Assembly (NCBI GenBank): GCA_032358255.1
Contig: JAULBX010003332.1
Coordinates: 1-64,000 of the forward strand
From: Heterotrichella gracilis
Lineage: Eukaryota > Sar > Xanthophyceae > Tribonematales > Xanthonemataceae
Reading direction: 5' to 3'
DNA: 64,000 nt
A model generated the notes under the pieces. It was not told the origin of the DNA. It did no database searches and saw only the letters and a program-made list of their open reading frames with translations. The stretch's first letter is position 1; each line of letters begins with the position of its first letter. Shown here piece after piece: positions 13,301 through 23,400 of this stretch. Made by a program: the position numbers and the translations under genes.

Positions 13301-13907
13301 GGACGACCAGGTTCCACGCCCCTCATGCACTTTGTATACCGCAGCGTCTCCCGGCAGCAGCACATTTCCCCGACCCCGGCCCCCCAGCTGCGCTTCCCTG
13401 GGCTGATGGAGCGCCTGGCTGGGGATTACACGGCGGCGCACTACTCGCTGTGGGGAAGCAGGTGCGTGCTTGGACTCTAAAACATTCTGTATACATTTAT
13501 AGAACACAACGTCTAGACAATGATATGTACCATCCTGGTCCTGAGAGTTGCAATGTGTTGAACCTATTATGTGCATCACAAAATGCTGCAGGCCACCATG
13601 TAACAATGCAGTGCGTGAACTTACACACACGCCCCCACCAAGCACCCAAACACGCATCACCCTCATCACACCATCTTACCCCCTCCGCCCCTCCTCCCCC
13701 CACCGCAGCGAAACCACCTCCCCCACCGCCCGCCTGCACTACCGCGAGTGCCCCGACTGGGTGGTACTGGCCTTATTGGCACCAGATTGCGAGCTGCTGC
13801 TGGCATGCGACGCGGTCACTGACAAGGCCACCGCGCACCTGCTGGCGCAGAGGCTGACTGCATGGGTGAAGGGGGCGCAGGCGGAGCTGTTTGCGGCACC
13901 GCACTGA
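7313..13907 (+). CDS. MON1: MON1, vacuolar fusion protein (Mon1-Ccz1 Rab7 GEF subunit)
   Basis: Thirteen exons join in phase to 959 codons plus TGA: 7313-8284, 8606-8738, 9167-9436, 9702-9926, 10150-10215, 10461-10575, 10986-11127, 11598-11831, 12166-12261, 12542-12622, 12915-13025, 13226-13461, 13709-13907. Exons 1-4 encode a disordered, Ser/Pro/Ala-rich N-terminus with an acidic patch. From exon 5 the MON1 longin core is plain: [31 protein letters not shown], then [53 protein letters not shown], and the C-terminal longin domain ending in [16 protein letters not shown]1 with CCZ1 activates Rab7 on late endosomes and vacuoles. It is longer than yeast and plant MON1 because of the N-terminal tail. 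The ATG at 7313 is the first in frame after the spacer. Copies of exon edges lie in its introns and 3' flank. Confidence 0.95.
8895..8917. repeat. Short TTTAGGG tract in MON1 intron 2
   Basis: Two to three consecutive TTAGGGT units, plus-strand TTAGGG sense. No flanking duplication was noticed. Confidence 0.7.
10774..10825 (+). repeat. Intronic copy of the 5' edge of MON1 exon 7
   Basis: After an acceptor-like CTCCAG, about 50 bases encode [14 protein letters not shown], matching the start of the real exon 7 (10986-11035) with few differences. The copy then diverges into pyrimidine-rich intron. It provides a second 3' splice site 210 bases upstream. The real exon is the one that continues into [17 protein letters not shown]. 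Confidence 0.9.
11306..11331 (+). repeat. Intronic copy of the 3' edge and donor of MON1 exon 7
   Basis: TCTCACGTCAGCGGTGAG repeats the end of exon 7 with its donor (ACTCACGTCGGCGGTGAG, 11115-11132), about 190 bases further into the intron. It is a duplicated 5' splice site. Confidence 0.75.
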
Positions 13908-15085
13908 GGCGGCGCGGGGAAGTGGGGCAGTGGGTCCACCCAATGGGGTTGGCTGTCTGCAAGGTGGCGGTGAAGAGTCGTATACCCCTTGGTGTCTGCA
14001 ACCACACCGTTCAGCTGCCTTGGGGGTGGGTGGGAGGAGGCATATGCCCCGGAGCTGTTTGCGGCTGCGCACTGCGGCCTGCTCAGCACGCTGACCTGGG
14101 TAAGAAGCTGGCAACGCGTGTACTTTGAACTGAGGGGGCGGGAATTTAGCAGGGAGAATTTGTGTACGGGGCTCGCCACTGTGGCATAGGTTGCAATGTC
14201 ATGACTTGGCAGGGGGACTGCAGGGCGCAGAACGGAGTCACTCCACTTTGGTGGAGGGGGGTATGCGGCGGTGCACTGACGGGTGGGAAAATGGGGAGTA
14301 ATGGCTACTGCCAGTAGTACTGGCCTCGGTCTCTGCATTGCGCTGATGTGGTCATTATCTCAGTGCCAGGTCCTGGATATTGATAGGCAAAGACAGGAGG
14401 GGAACCAGCCTTGCACTGCGACACTGTGTAAGTCATTGCCAATGGCCTCCAATTGCACCTGTACCTACACACGGCCCGCGACTGTGTGTTCCCTCTCTTG
14501 CTTCCTGTCTTCTTTACTTCTTACTGTAACGTTGTGGGACGAGCGCATTGGACGCATTGTCAGGGGGAAAAATATAATGCGCACGGAATAATTCATTTTT
14601 TTCGCTTGCAAAATGCCATGCCATGACGGTCTGGCCGACGAATACTATATAAATCAAATCGACTGCCCAATGCCCACAGAGCAACCTGCGCTGTCTCCAC
14701 CAAGTGTGCCGAGGGTGGCGCTGCATTACTACAATGATATGTGCTGGGCCCAAATGGCATGATCGAAAGTACATTGTCATTGATCAATGCAATCATCAAG
14801 ATTAAAGACCAGTGGGGTCACACTCGTCACGATCGGGTCAACTCCAAATAGGAAATAGATGAAGTCAAAATCAAATCGTCACGACCCATTTGCAAATCAC
14901 TACCCTAAATATACAATAAATTAGTACAAAACTACGCCAAGTTACTTACTGTACTGTACAGGCATGGGAACAATGTATGCCCCCCGCTGATAGTCAGCGC
15001 AGATAAAAAAGATCAGCGGGGGCCTTCCTAATACAATAGTACATGGTTTGCTGGCACATAATCTGGGAAATTGACAAGAGGGAGG
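13908..15085. other. Spacer after MON1 with decayed copies of its last exon
   Basis: At 14046-14072 GGAGCTGTTTGCGGC-GCGCACTG repeats the last codons of MON1 (13883-13908), and a weaker echo stands at 14262-14280. The remainder, including an AT-rich stretch from about 14750 to 15060, holds nothing else recognised. MON1 and the BTB gene converge here. Confidence 0.6.
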
Positions 15086-15865
15086 CTACCTGTTACGGGA
15101 TAGTGCCTCTGAAGCGGCTGGGGCCCCCGCTGCAGAAGGCTCACCCAGCAACGCCTGCAGGATGAGATGTTGCCTATCCAAGCCCAGCCTGTCACACCAC
15201 AGGAGCAGCTGCTCAGCTTGCTCGGGTAGCCAGGTCACTGTGGCAAAGTTTGCGTAATCCATTGCCTTCTTGCAGAGGTTCAGAACCCGCAGCACCTGGT
15301 ACTTGTCGCTCATCTGCAGTGCTGTTAGCAGGCGAGGGACGCTGCCGCCGCGCAGCTGGGTTCGAGCACTGTCCTCCTCCACTCCATCCACCTCCTCCCC
15401 CTCCTCCTTCCCCTCCTCCTGCTCGTGCTTTTGCTCCCCTTCCAGCGCCGCGCAGTACATGCAGTCCAGCAGAACACACATGTCTGCTGACGAGTCATCC
15501 AACTTCAGCCGGCCGCCACCTGGTATATTAAAGCTGGTGATGAGGTCCCGCAGGATAGCAGAGCCGTCCTTGGGGGCTCCTGGGGCGCACAGCACATATC
15601 GGTGCACCAGTATGTCCACACCATCGCTGCACTCCAGTGTCAGGTCAGCCAGGCCAGGCACGCAGTCATACTTGGTGATGGGGTTTTCAGCCGTGTCCTG
15701 TGGTGGGGAGAACTTCTTCCACAGCCATTTCCAGCATTTCTCTTCTTGCATCCGTTCTTCCAAGGTCGTTGAGGCAAGCTTCTTGGGAGGAGCATACCCG
15801 ACAGTCGACTTGCGGGCAGCCAACCCAGCCATTCTGAAGAATCCTGCTGCAGGCAGCTGATTCAT
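15086..15865 (-). CDS. BTB/POZ-domain protein
   Basis: A single open exon of 259 codons from ATG (15865) to TAG. Residues about 72-135 carry a BTB core: DLTLECSDGVDILVHRYVLC, then a helix and LDDSSADMCVLLDCMYC. An acidic Glu/Gly-rich linker follows (about 145-165), and a helical tail with TALQMSDKYQVLRVLNLCKKA, the usual continuation of BTB proteins. Such proteins commonly bind cullin-3 or self-associate. Nothing shows which partner is used, and no MATH, kelch or ankyrin domain is present. A 5' untranslated intron cannot be excluded. A truncated relative lies 1.6 kb away on the same strand. Confidence 0.75.
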   Translation of the reverse strand: MNQLPAAGFFRMAGLAARKSTVGYAPPKKLASTTLEERMQEEKCWKWLWKKFSPPQDTAENPITKYDCVPGLADLTLECSDGVDILVHRYVLCAPGAPKDGSAILRDLITSFNIPGGGRLKLDDSSADMCVLLDCMYCAALEGEQKHEQEEGKEEGEEVDGVEEDSARTQLRGGSVPRLLTALQMSDKYQVLRVLNLCKKAMDYANFATVTWLPEQAEQLLLWCDRLGLDRQHLILQALLGEPSAAGAPAASEALSRNR

Positions 15866-17415
15866 TTCAGGCAGCAGGCAGAGTACCCCTGTGTGTGGGG
15901 CACCGACCTGCGAGGACCAGCAAGAAGCGGTTAGAGTTGGAACATGAGCTGCGTTTTCTTTAGTTTAATACAAGAGTGATGCCACTGGGACCGCTGGAAT
16001 CCTGCTTACCACAATACTGCGCAGAAGTGGCTGTGCTGAGTTGCGTTGCAATGCTCTTTAGGGTGAGGAAATTACAGTTTGGGGCGTAAAAGCCGAGCTT
16101 GGAGGGTACACTTTGTGGTTCGGAAAAGTGTGCACCTCTGCACCACAAACACAAGCTGTCGACAAATGCTAGGTGTTTGTGGACCTGTCAGTGCATACTC
16201 ATTTTATAGTATTCTTGCAGGTGTTGGGCAGTCAAGACAACTGCGGTAACTAACAGTTACCGAAACGGGGCAACACAGGTGTGAGGACTTCATGCCATAC
16301 GGTCACCTGTTGGGGTTGGTGGCGCACCTCGCCAGGGAGCTTCTCCTGGAACGAGGCCACAGCTACCTCCACTCAGCTCGGACACCACTCAGCAACCAGA
16401 GAGTCGCTCCACCACATCACTGATGGCTCTGCTAATCGATCCACGGCTGTGCTAGGGAGGAGGACATAAGAAAGCCCCGATCAAAGGGGCACTCAACTGC
16501 ATATGCATGCATGCAAGTTCCCAAAACGTACAGGAGTTTTGCATCACATAGACTTGCCCTCTTCGGACTGCTGCGACTCGCACAAGGTCCTTGCACGATG
16601 TACAAAGAAATAAACTGTGTGACGACAATAACTTCAACTGTGTGATGCAGTTCTCAGTGCCTAAAAAACCAACTCCTTTGCCTGGCAACCTCGATGTGTG
16701 GAAACCCTGACCAAACCTTGAAGGGTTTGCCACGTAATTCATTGCTGAGTTTCAGCCATATCTAGGTCTACCTTACTACTGGGGCGGCAAGAAGCCATGA
16801 CCTTGTCACTGTTTCCGGGCCAACCTATCAGTTGCATTCCAGGCCTGCTCAAGGCTTGCCGCACTGACAGCCATCAAATACACCACCTCACCAACTCAAG
16901 AACAGTCACACTACAGCTCCAGCGCACGTGATCATGATGAATGGATGCCTGCATTCCCGGCGCCACGCCACGCCACCATATAACATAAATGCTGAAAAGA
17001 TAATGTGGCATCCGTATCACTGGCAGGTGTATTCAGGGGTATTGGTGCGACCTGCCGTCCAACTTACTGTACATAACACGTGGGGGTGCTGGGTGGTAAG
17101 CGCACCCAACAACTTCAGAACCAGACAGACAATGGCTCTCAAATACAAGCCAATTTGCCAGCCAATCAACACTAAGTATAAAGTTCACTGCCATACTAAA
17201 GCTTGGTGGTGTGACCCATGACATTTTCCTAAGTAGTAAAGATATCTACAGGCACCGCCGCATTCAATAGCAACAAAAATGAAAACAAACGCTCAATTAT
17301 GCAACATTGCAACAACACATCACCCCCGTGGAGAGTCAGCTGGACAGTATTACTCAGTACATTGTCTACAGGCCTGTATGGCCCTAGGGTTACAGGGGAA
17401 GTGAACAGAGGGAGG
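15866..17415. other. Spacer between BTB gene and its truncated copy
   Basis: No coding exon was supported. It should hold the BTB promoter next to 15865. A short plus-strand frame at 16291-16420 (start MPYGHLLGLVAHLAREL) vaguely recalls a kinase helix but is too short to claim. Confidence 0.45.
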
Positions 17416-17796
17416 TCAATCATCGCTAATGAACAGCGCCTCCTCCTCACTTGAAGTGGCTGGGCTCACTGCTGCAGAGGCCTCACCCAGCAACTTCTGC
17501 AGGACGGGTTGTTGCTTAGCTAAGCTCAGCCTGTCACACCACAGGAGCAGCTGCTCGACTTGCTCGGGTGGGCAGGTGACTGTGGCAAAATCCGCATGCC
17601 TGATTGCCTCCTGACACTGATTCAGCACTCGCTGCACCTGGTGCTTGTCGCTCATCTGCAGTGCTGTCAGCAAGCGAGCAACACTGCCGCCCCGCTGCTG
17701 CGTCTCACCACCTTTCTTCCCCTCCTCCTGCTCACGCATTTGCTCCCCTTCCAGCGCCGCGCAGTACATGCAGTCCAGCAGGACGCATATGATCAT
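17416..17796 (-). pseudogene. Truncated duplicate of the BTB protein
   Basis: The open frame matches the second half of the neighbouring BTB protein: CVLLDCMYCAALEGEQ, an EEGKK acidic linker, then TALQMSDKHQVQRVLNQC and QLLLWCDRLSL. The first half, with the BTB core strands and the start codon, is missing; upstream sequence is unrelated. The first in-frame ATG (17796) gives only about 126 residues. It is most likely a 5'-truncated copy, though a short protein made of the tail alone is possible. Confidence 0.7.
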
Positions 17797-18647
17797 GTGC
17801 AATGGAATGACTTGTCATGCTAGATGATGGGCTTGTCAGATGAAGGGCACAATGTATGTGCATAGCTGCACGAGTGCGCACACTGTGAATATCTCCAATC
17901 GACGCAGCCAGCGTGCTGCAGCACCACGGGCGCGGTATGACAAGTAGTTGCCTCAACCCCAGAATAAGCAACCACAGCAGACAGTTAAGCCTGTACTGGT
18001 AGCAGCTCCACATGGGGCACCTCTCTGGCATGAGCGATAGACAGGCACAGCTGCTGAGCCCCAGCCGCAGCTGACCAGGCAACACAACTCGACTGGCATG
18101 GGATGATCAACGCACTCTGAAGTGAACCATAGTTCACATTTCCAGCTTCCAAACCCTCTGCTGGGCCATTGCCCAGCGACATAGGCGTGGCTTCAAGACA
18201 GAAAGAACTCCGGACGGCAATAGGCAGCAGGGGCAGCGACTTGCCTATCAGCTTGCCAACACCCTAGTGAAACCCTAATCAAAGCCTGACCCAGGGCGAA
18301 CCAAGCCTGACGGCGACCTATATCTGCCTCGACAAACATACATACATTATCGCCCTGTACACAACACACTGACAGTCAAGAACGACGTAATTTTTGCTTG
18401 TGCCATGTTAAACCCTGCTGAACAGTACACTGGAGTCCACATCACAGGGGCACGGCATAAACAATCGCATGCCTGCCTACACCTGGCATGCCAGCAGCAG
18501 TCCATGCAAGGCTAATCAACAAAGGGTTATAGAATGAAAAATATGAAAAGAGCAAAAACAAACAAGCAAACAAACAAAAAAACAGGAAGAAAATCCCAGC
18601 CTCCATACTGTCACACCACCATTTTGGAAACAGCACACACAAGCCAG
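17797..18647. other. Spacer with a short A-rich simple repeat
   Basis: 18545-18590 is an A-rich stretch with AAAC units. No coding exon was supported. Confidence 0.45.
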
Positions 18648-19100
18648 TCACTCCGACTCCGACTCCGACCCGTGAGGGCCCTGCACAAGCTGCCGCAGGC
18701 TGCTGTGGATGGAGCTCGATGCTCCAAAGCATGGGATCTTGGCTGCCCGCTCCGCCACCTCCCCCACCACCGTCTCCAGCGCGCGCTTCACCGCATCCCC
18801 CTCAGCGCTGTGCACCTTTGCCACGGCCTCCGCCCACAGCTGGCGCTCCGCCTGGCGCTGCTGCCGCTGCCGGGCCAAAATCAGAACCAGCTATAACTCC
18901 GGGGAGTGCGCTGACATCCCCGCCAGGGGCTCTGCCAGGCACTTTGTGATGTACTCCTCGCAAACCCCGACGGAGTCGAGCAGGCCACGCCTGGCGACCA
19001 GGGCGCACAGCCTTTCTTCCACTGCCTCCACGGCCTCACACTCGCGGCAGTCAAGGAGATCGTTGAGCATGTCGTCGTGAGAGTGTGCGTCCTGGTGCAC
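18648..19100 (-). pseudogene. Alga-type repeat-family fragment, minus copy
   Basis: One continuous minus-strand frame runs from about 19100 to a TGA at 18648 but is cut by an in-frame TAG at 18891-18893. It encodes ALVARRGLLDSVGVCEEYI, then, beyond the stop, QRQAERQLWAEAVAKVHSA and KRALETVVGEVAERAAK. The family was not recognised; the helical texture recalls the C-terminal part of algal BTB proteins, which fits the neighbourhood. No start codon context or promoter is evident. Confidence 0.55.
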
Positions 19101-19764
19101 AGCGCTGAGGGGGATACAGGCAAGCGCGCGTTGGAGGGGGTGGTGGGGGAGGTGGCTGAGAGTGTGCGTCCTGGTCGCCAGGCGTGGCCTGCTCGACCGC
19201 TGCAGGAAGTGCAGGGCGCATACCTCGAAGTGCCTGCAAGGGGCGTTGGAGGGGATGCCAGCGGAATTTCAGCTGGTTGCGCTGAACCACGCCAGCGATG
19301 AGCATCTGGCAGCGGTACCCAGCGAGCGCACACAGGCGCTGCTGATGCAGTTTGGCACAGCGCAGCAGCTGGCGGTTGCCGGTGCAACCGCGGCCGGCCG
19401 CGCCTCGGGCGGTTGCAGAGGACGTGTTGCTGCTGGCAGACAGGCTTGGGGAGTTCAAAAGCGGGCGCATGGCTTTGTTGACTTTGCAGCTGCCAGCCCC
19501 TTGACCCCGAGGCTGAAGGCGCTGTCCCCTGCTGCGCTGTGGGCGGTGCTGGCTTGGCAGCAACTCCAGAAGGAGTGTACGCGGGCGGCGGCGGTGACAG
19601 GGGAGCACAGCTCGACGGGGGCAACGGGGGCACCAGGCAAGCGCGCGTTGGAGGCGTTGGGTAGGGAGGTTGGGGAGGAGCGGGCGGCCAAGGTTGCCTG
19701 CGTTGATGGCTCCGGCGCCCTGCACAGCACCCAGCAGCAGCTGCAGCAGCCTGCCAGCAACTAG
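19081..19764 (+). pseudogene. Alga-type repeat-family fragment, plus copy (rearranged)
   Basis: This piece points away from the minus copy and shares sequence with it in reshuffled order. 19090-19155 repeats the VHSAEGD-KRALE block; 19157-19310 repeats the LVARRGLLD block; 19600-19764 carries a third related end, GKRALEALGREVGEERAAK followed by LHSTQQQLQQ and TAG. The open frame from 19162 is 200 codons, but the block order argues for a rearranged remnant. An AATAAAA string follows the stop. Confidence 0.5.
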
Positions 19765-20423
19765 CAATAAAATTTGTTTCGATGTGAATTAAAACTCTGA
19801 TTGTCAAACAATGCTGTGGGTGGCCACATGTCGAGTTGGTGAGCCTGAGCACTGTACTGTTTTACTATGTTAACATAATTCTGTCGAGCTTTTTGCAAAG
19901 GTTTGATGTGTCGCACCTGTGCAGTATCTGCTGGGTGTGTTGAAGGCCCTTTTTTCATCTGCGCTGTTGTCTCGCCGTTGTACAACGCACATGTGTCGCA
20001 AAATGATAGGATGAAACACATGTATATCCAATTCGGATGTTTAGATATTTTGGTAGTGTGAATTTACTAATTATACAACAATTGACAATGTCTCAAAATC
20101 CCCTCGATGTTGCACAATGAGTATATTTGTAAATGATATCAGCCTTGTAATGATATCAGCAAGCTAATGCCATACAGTCACATGCATGTGTGGTAGAACC
20201 AGCACTGCAGCAGGCTTCACCCGGCGCCTCAGTGGCAACAGAGCACATATGTATTCATATGGAAAATAACATTCCATCAGGCTAATAACATATTAGTTGC
20301 TTCACACATGCGCTTGCTGTTCACATTTGCAGTCTGCTTGCGTCCATGCAGCAAACTCTGACCAAGTTGCTGCCCGATTGGTCCTCCATGGGTGTCAAAA
20401 CATGGTTACAACCTGGCAAAACC
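19765..20423. other. Spacer downstream of the dynamin-like gene
   Basis: It lies between the plus-strand fragment and the 3' end of the minus-strand dynamin-like gene. It is AT-rich around 20000-20160, with GATATCAGC repeated at 20138 and 20154. No gene was recognised. Confidence 0.5.
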
Positions 20424-23400
20424 CTACCCCAACCTCCCCTCCATTTCCACCGGCATGGGAGCGACCACCTGCTCGTAATCTGACAAGCAGCCATCATCGG
20501 CCTCTGGAGCTGTGACACGCAGCTCCGATGTACCCTCAGGTGGGGTCTGGTCCCCGCAGCCGGGTGGCACCGGGGCGCTCTCCAAGCAATGCGTTGTCGC
20601 CGCTTGTGCTCCTGCCACCTGGCTCAGCAGGCCCTGGAGTGATGCGATGTTGTCAGCTACTTTCGCTAGGGCGGCTGCCTGCTGGTCCATCCCTGTTGCA
20701 GTGGAGGGGGCATGTGGGTGGAGGGCTGGGCGCTTAGAGGGGAGCTTGTGTTACAATTGTAAGGAAACAATGTGCATAAGCTGCTGAGGTGACAATGCCC
20801 TTGCCCATAAGCACTGCATATATTTAAGTATATATATATATAGGCATTTCTGGGCATCAACGTTTTGAATCAGCCAAGCCACCCAGCTCCATGTAGTGCC
20901 TTTTGCTTGGAAAATTTATTCTGTTGCTTATGTAAGGGGAAATTACTAGGTACACTGTGTACATTAAATTAGATGATAGACATCTACGCAGCCTGTCCTT
21001 GTGTACATTATATTTCCCCTTTAATTTTTAATTGATTTGAATTATTGCAGTGATTCCATCCATCCCCACCCACCGCTGCGCTTGACCTCCAGGGCCCTGG
21101 CCATCGTGCTCACGTAGCGCTCCCCGAACGCCTCCACCTTGCCAAAGGCCTCTGCAATCCTGCCCGATAGATAGGTGTGCACGTGGCCCCGCACCGCCGC
21201 CACATTGGCATCAAGCATGCGCTGGATGAGGGAGGAGAAGTGGGCGCGGATCCTTGCGGGCTCCAGACGCACCACCTGCAGTGGGGCGGGGCAGGCTGGT
21301 GGGACAGTCCATGGCCAGATGGGGTCGTTCTTGGGCAGGGGGAAGCATTGTAAGGGCAGTCTAGGGTTCTGAATTAAGGGTTTAGGGTAATTCAAGGCCA
21401 GTAGGGGCAGCGCATGCGCTTGGTGTGAATAAAACTTGCGTATACGGGGTGCGGATACATGCTGGCAAGGTCTAGGTGCAGCACCTGCGGTGGGACAGTG
21501 CATCAACAGGTGAAACAGTTCAAGTGCAGTGGTACAGTGCATGGGCAGGCGGAAATGTACCCAGGCAGGTGCAGTGCATGGGCTGGATGGGGAGAGGTGG
21601 AATTGGCACATTGTGACTCTGTTGAAAGGCATTCAATCAAAGTGCACAAGGATGTTCTAGAGGAACGATAGTAAATAGCAACCCGCGCGTAGCCCGTGGA
21701 TCAATTGCCTTCCATTGTTGTATACTCGCGGTGCGCAACTCGTACCGTTGCTTGGTACTCCTGTTTCACAGTCCTCGAGACGGTGACGGGCACCATCCTC
21801 GTGGTGTTGAACAGACAGCCATACTCCACCTGCTCCTGGTACTCTGTGCAAAGCTGCTGGACGTTGCGCTCGCGATTGACGGTGCCCTGTGATGTGCCTG
21901 TGCACGCCACAATTATATTTCAAACAAACATGATTATTAGATGTTTAATTCCCCAAAATTATAAAGTTGTTTACCGTTCTGCAAATAACACGACACATAG
22001 GGACACTAGAGCTTTTGAGAGGGGTACAGGGTATGCCAGACCAACTGCTAACTTGGCTAGAGCCGTATCACTGGGGTGCATGCCATGTGGCGAACCCACC
22101 TCCCGACAGCAGGTCCTGCAGCGCATTATGGAACGCCTCAGCCCCCGGCGGCTGCAGCGACAGGTCCTCTGGCTCAAGCACCACCACCAGCTGCTGCTGC
22201 ACAGCGGCCTCAATGGCGCGGCCAAGTACCGCCAGCTGCTGGTTGATGCCGGCAAACAGGGCCCGCTGCGCCTCGTTCAGGGACACCTCCATGGTGGCCC
22301 AGAAGGTGGAGGACTGCGCAGCAGCATGGGTGCGGTTTAGGGTTGTTTACGGTCGGATTTACCTAGTATGTTCCCTAATGCATCAGTACTGGTCCCACTA
22401 CAGGCTGCAGTGCAAATTTAAAGGCTGCTGCAAATATGCATTTAAACCCTAAACCCTAAACCCTAAACTCTAAATCCTAAATCAGTACTGGTCCCACTAC
22501 AGGCTGCAAATTCAAAGGCTGCTGCAAATTTGCCTTTTAAAAGCTGCAATGCTGCAATAGCCAGTGCAACAGGAAATACCTTCAAGTGGAGACGATCAGA
22601 GCTCATGTAGTGTGAAGCTTCAGAACGAAAGTGCTTATGCGCTCGCAGAAAAGCTCCACTAAGCTTACCTCTGCCTGGATCTGCTGCATGATCTCAACAT
22701 TCAGCTTTGCCAGCATGTCATGAATGTCCTCCATGGACTCAAATTCAAGTGTCTTCCCTTGCACTTGCGCCGTCAGAAAGTCATAGACTCGGCGCCATCC
22801 TCCTGATGGCAGTGGCTTCTCCCCTTGGTTCTCCCCAGGCTCCATAGCATGGAGCGCATCATCCACGTGGGTCAGCAGGCGCGTGCGCAGGGACTCCATA
22901 GAAATTGTCACCTGCGCCGCGCAACAAAAGCCTACGTGAGGGCTTTCAGGTGAGTGAGGGCTGGATTGGCTGCCAAGTGAGGGCACAACATTTGAGCATG
23001 AAAATAAGGCTTGGCAAGAAAACCCACGCAGGCACATACATGTGATTTGGGTTGTGACCTTGAGTCTTTGCCAGGTGGTGCTAGTCATGTGCGTGCCAAT
23101 GAAGGTAGGTGGCTGGGTGAAGGTTTACGGTGCTACACACTGCAAGGACAGATGACAGGATCACTGCCTGTTAGAGTTTTAACCATTGATTAGTTGCAAC
23201 AGCAGATGAGGCAACAACGTTGAAATCCTTAAGTTTTACCTCTTTCACCACCTTCTTCTCCTCCCTATCAGCTGAAGCCTGCACCTTCTTGAACTGGTTC
23301 AGGATCCCAGCCACCTCTGCAGTCAGTGTCTTTATGCCGCGGTCAAGGGACGCCACGTCTCGTTGCAGAGAGGATTCAACAACCCGTTGCGTGTTTAGTA

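Noticed and set aside
16291-16420. Possible kinase-like fragment
   Set aside because: A single helix-like resemblance over about 40 codons without catalytic motifs is not enough.
18881-19852. 323-codon minus-strand open frame
   Set aside because: It crosses the junction of the two back-to-back fragments, is very rich in Pro/Ala/Arg and matches neither fragment's frame.
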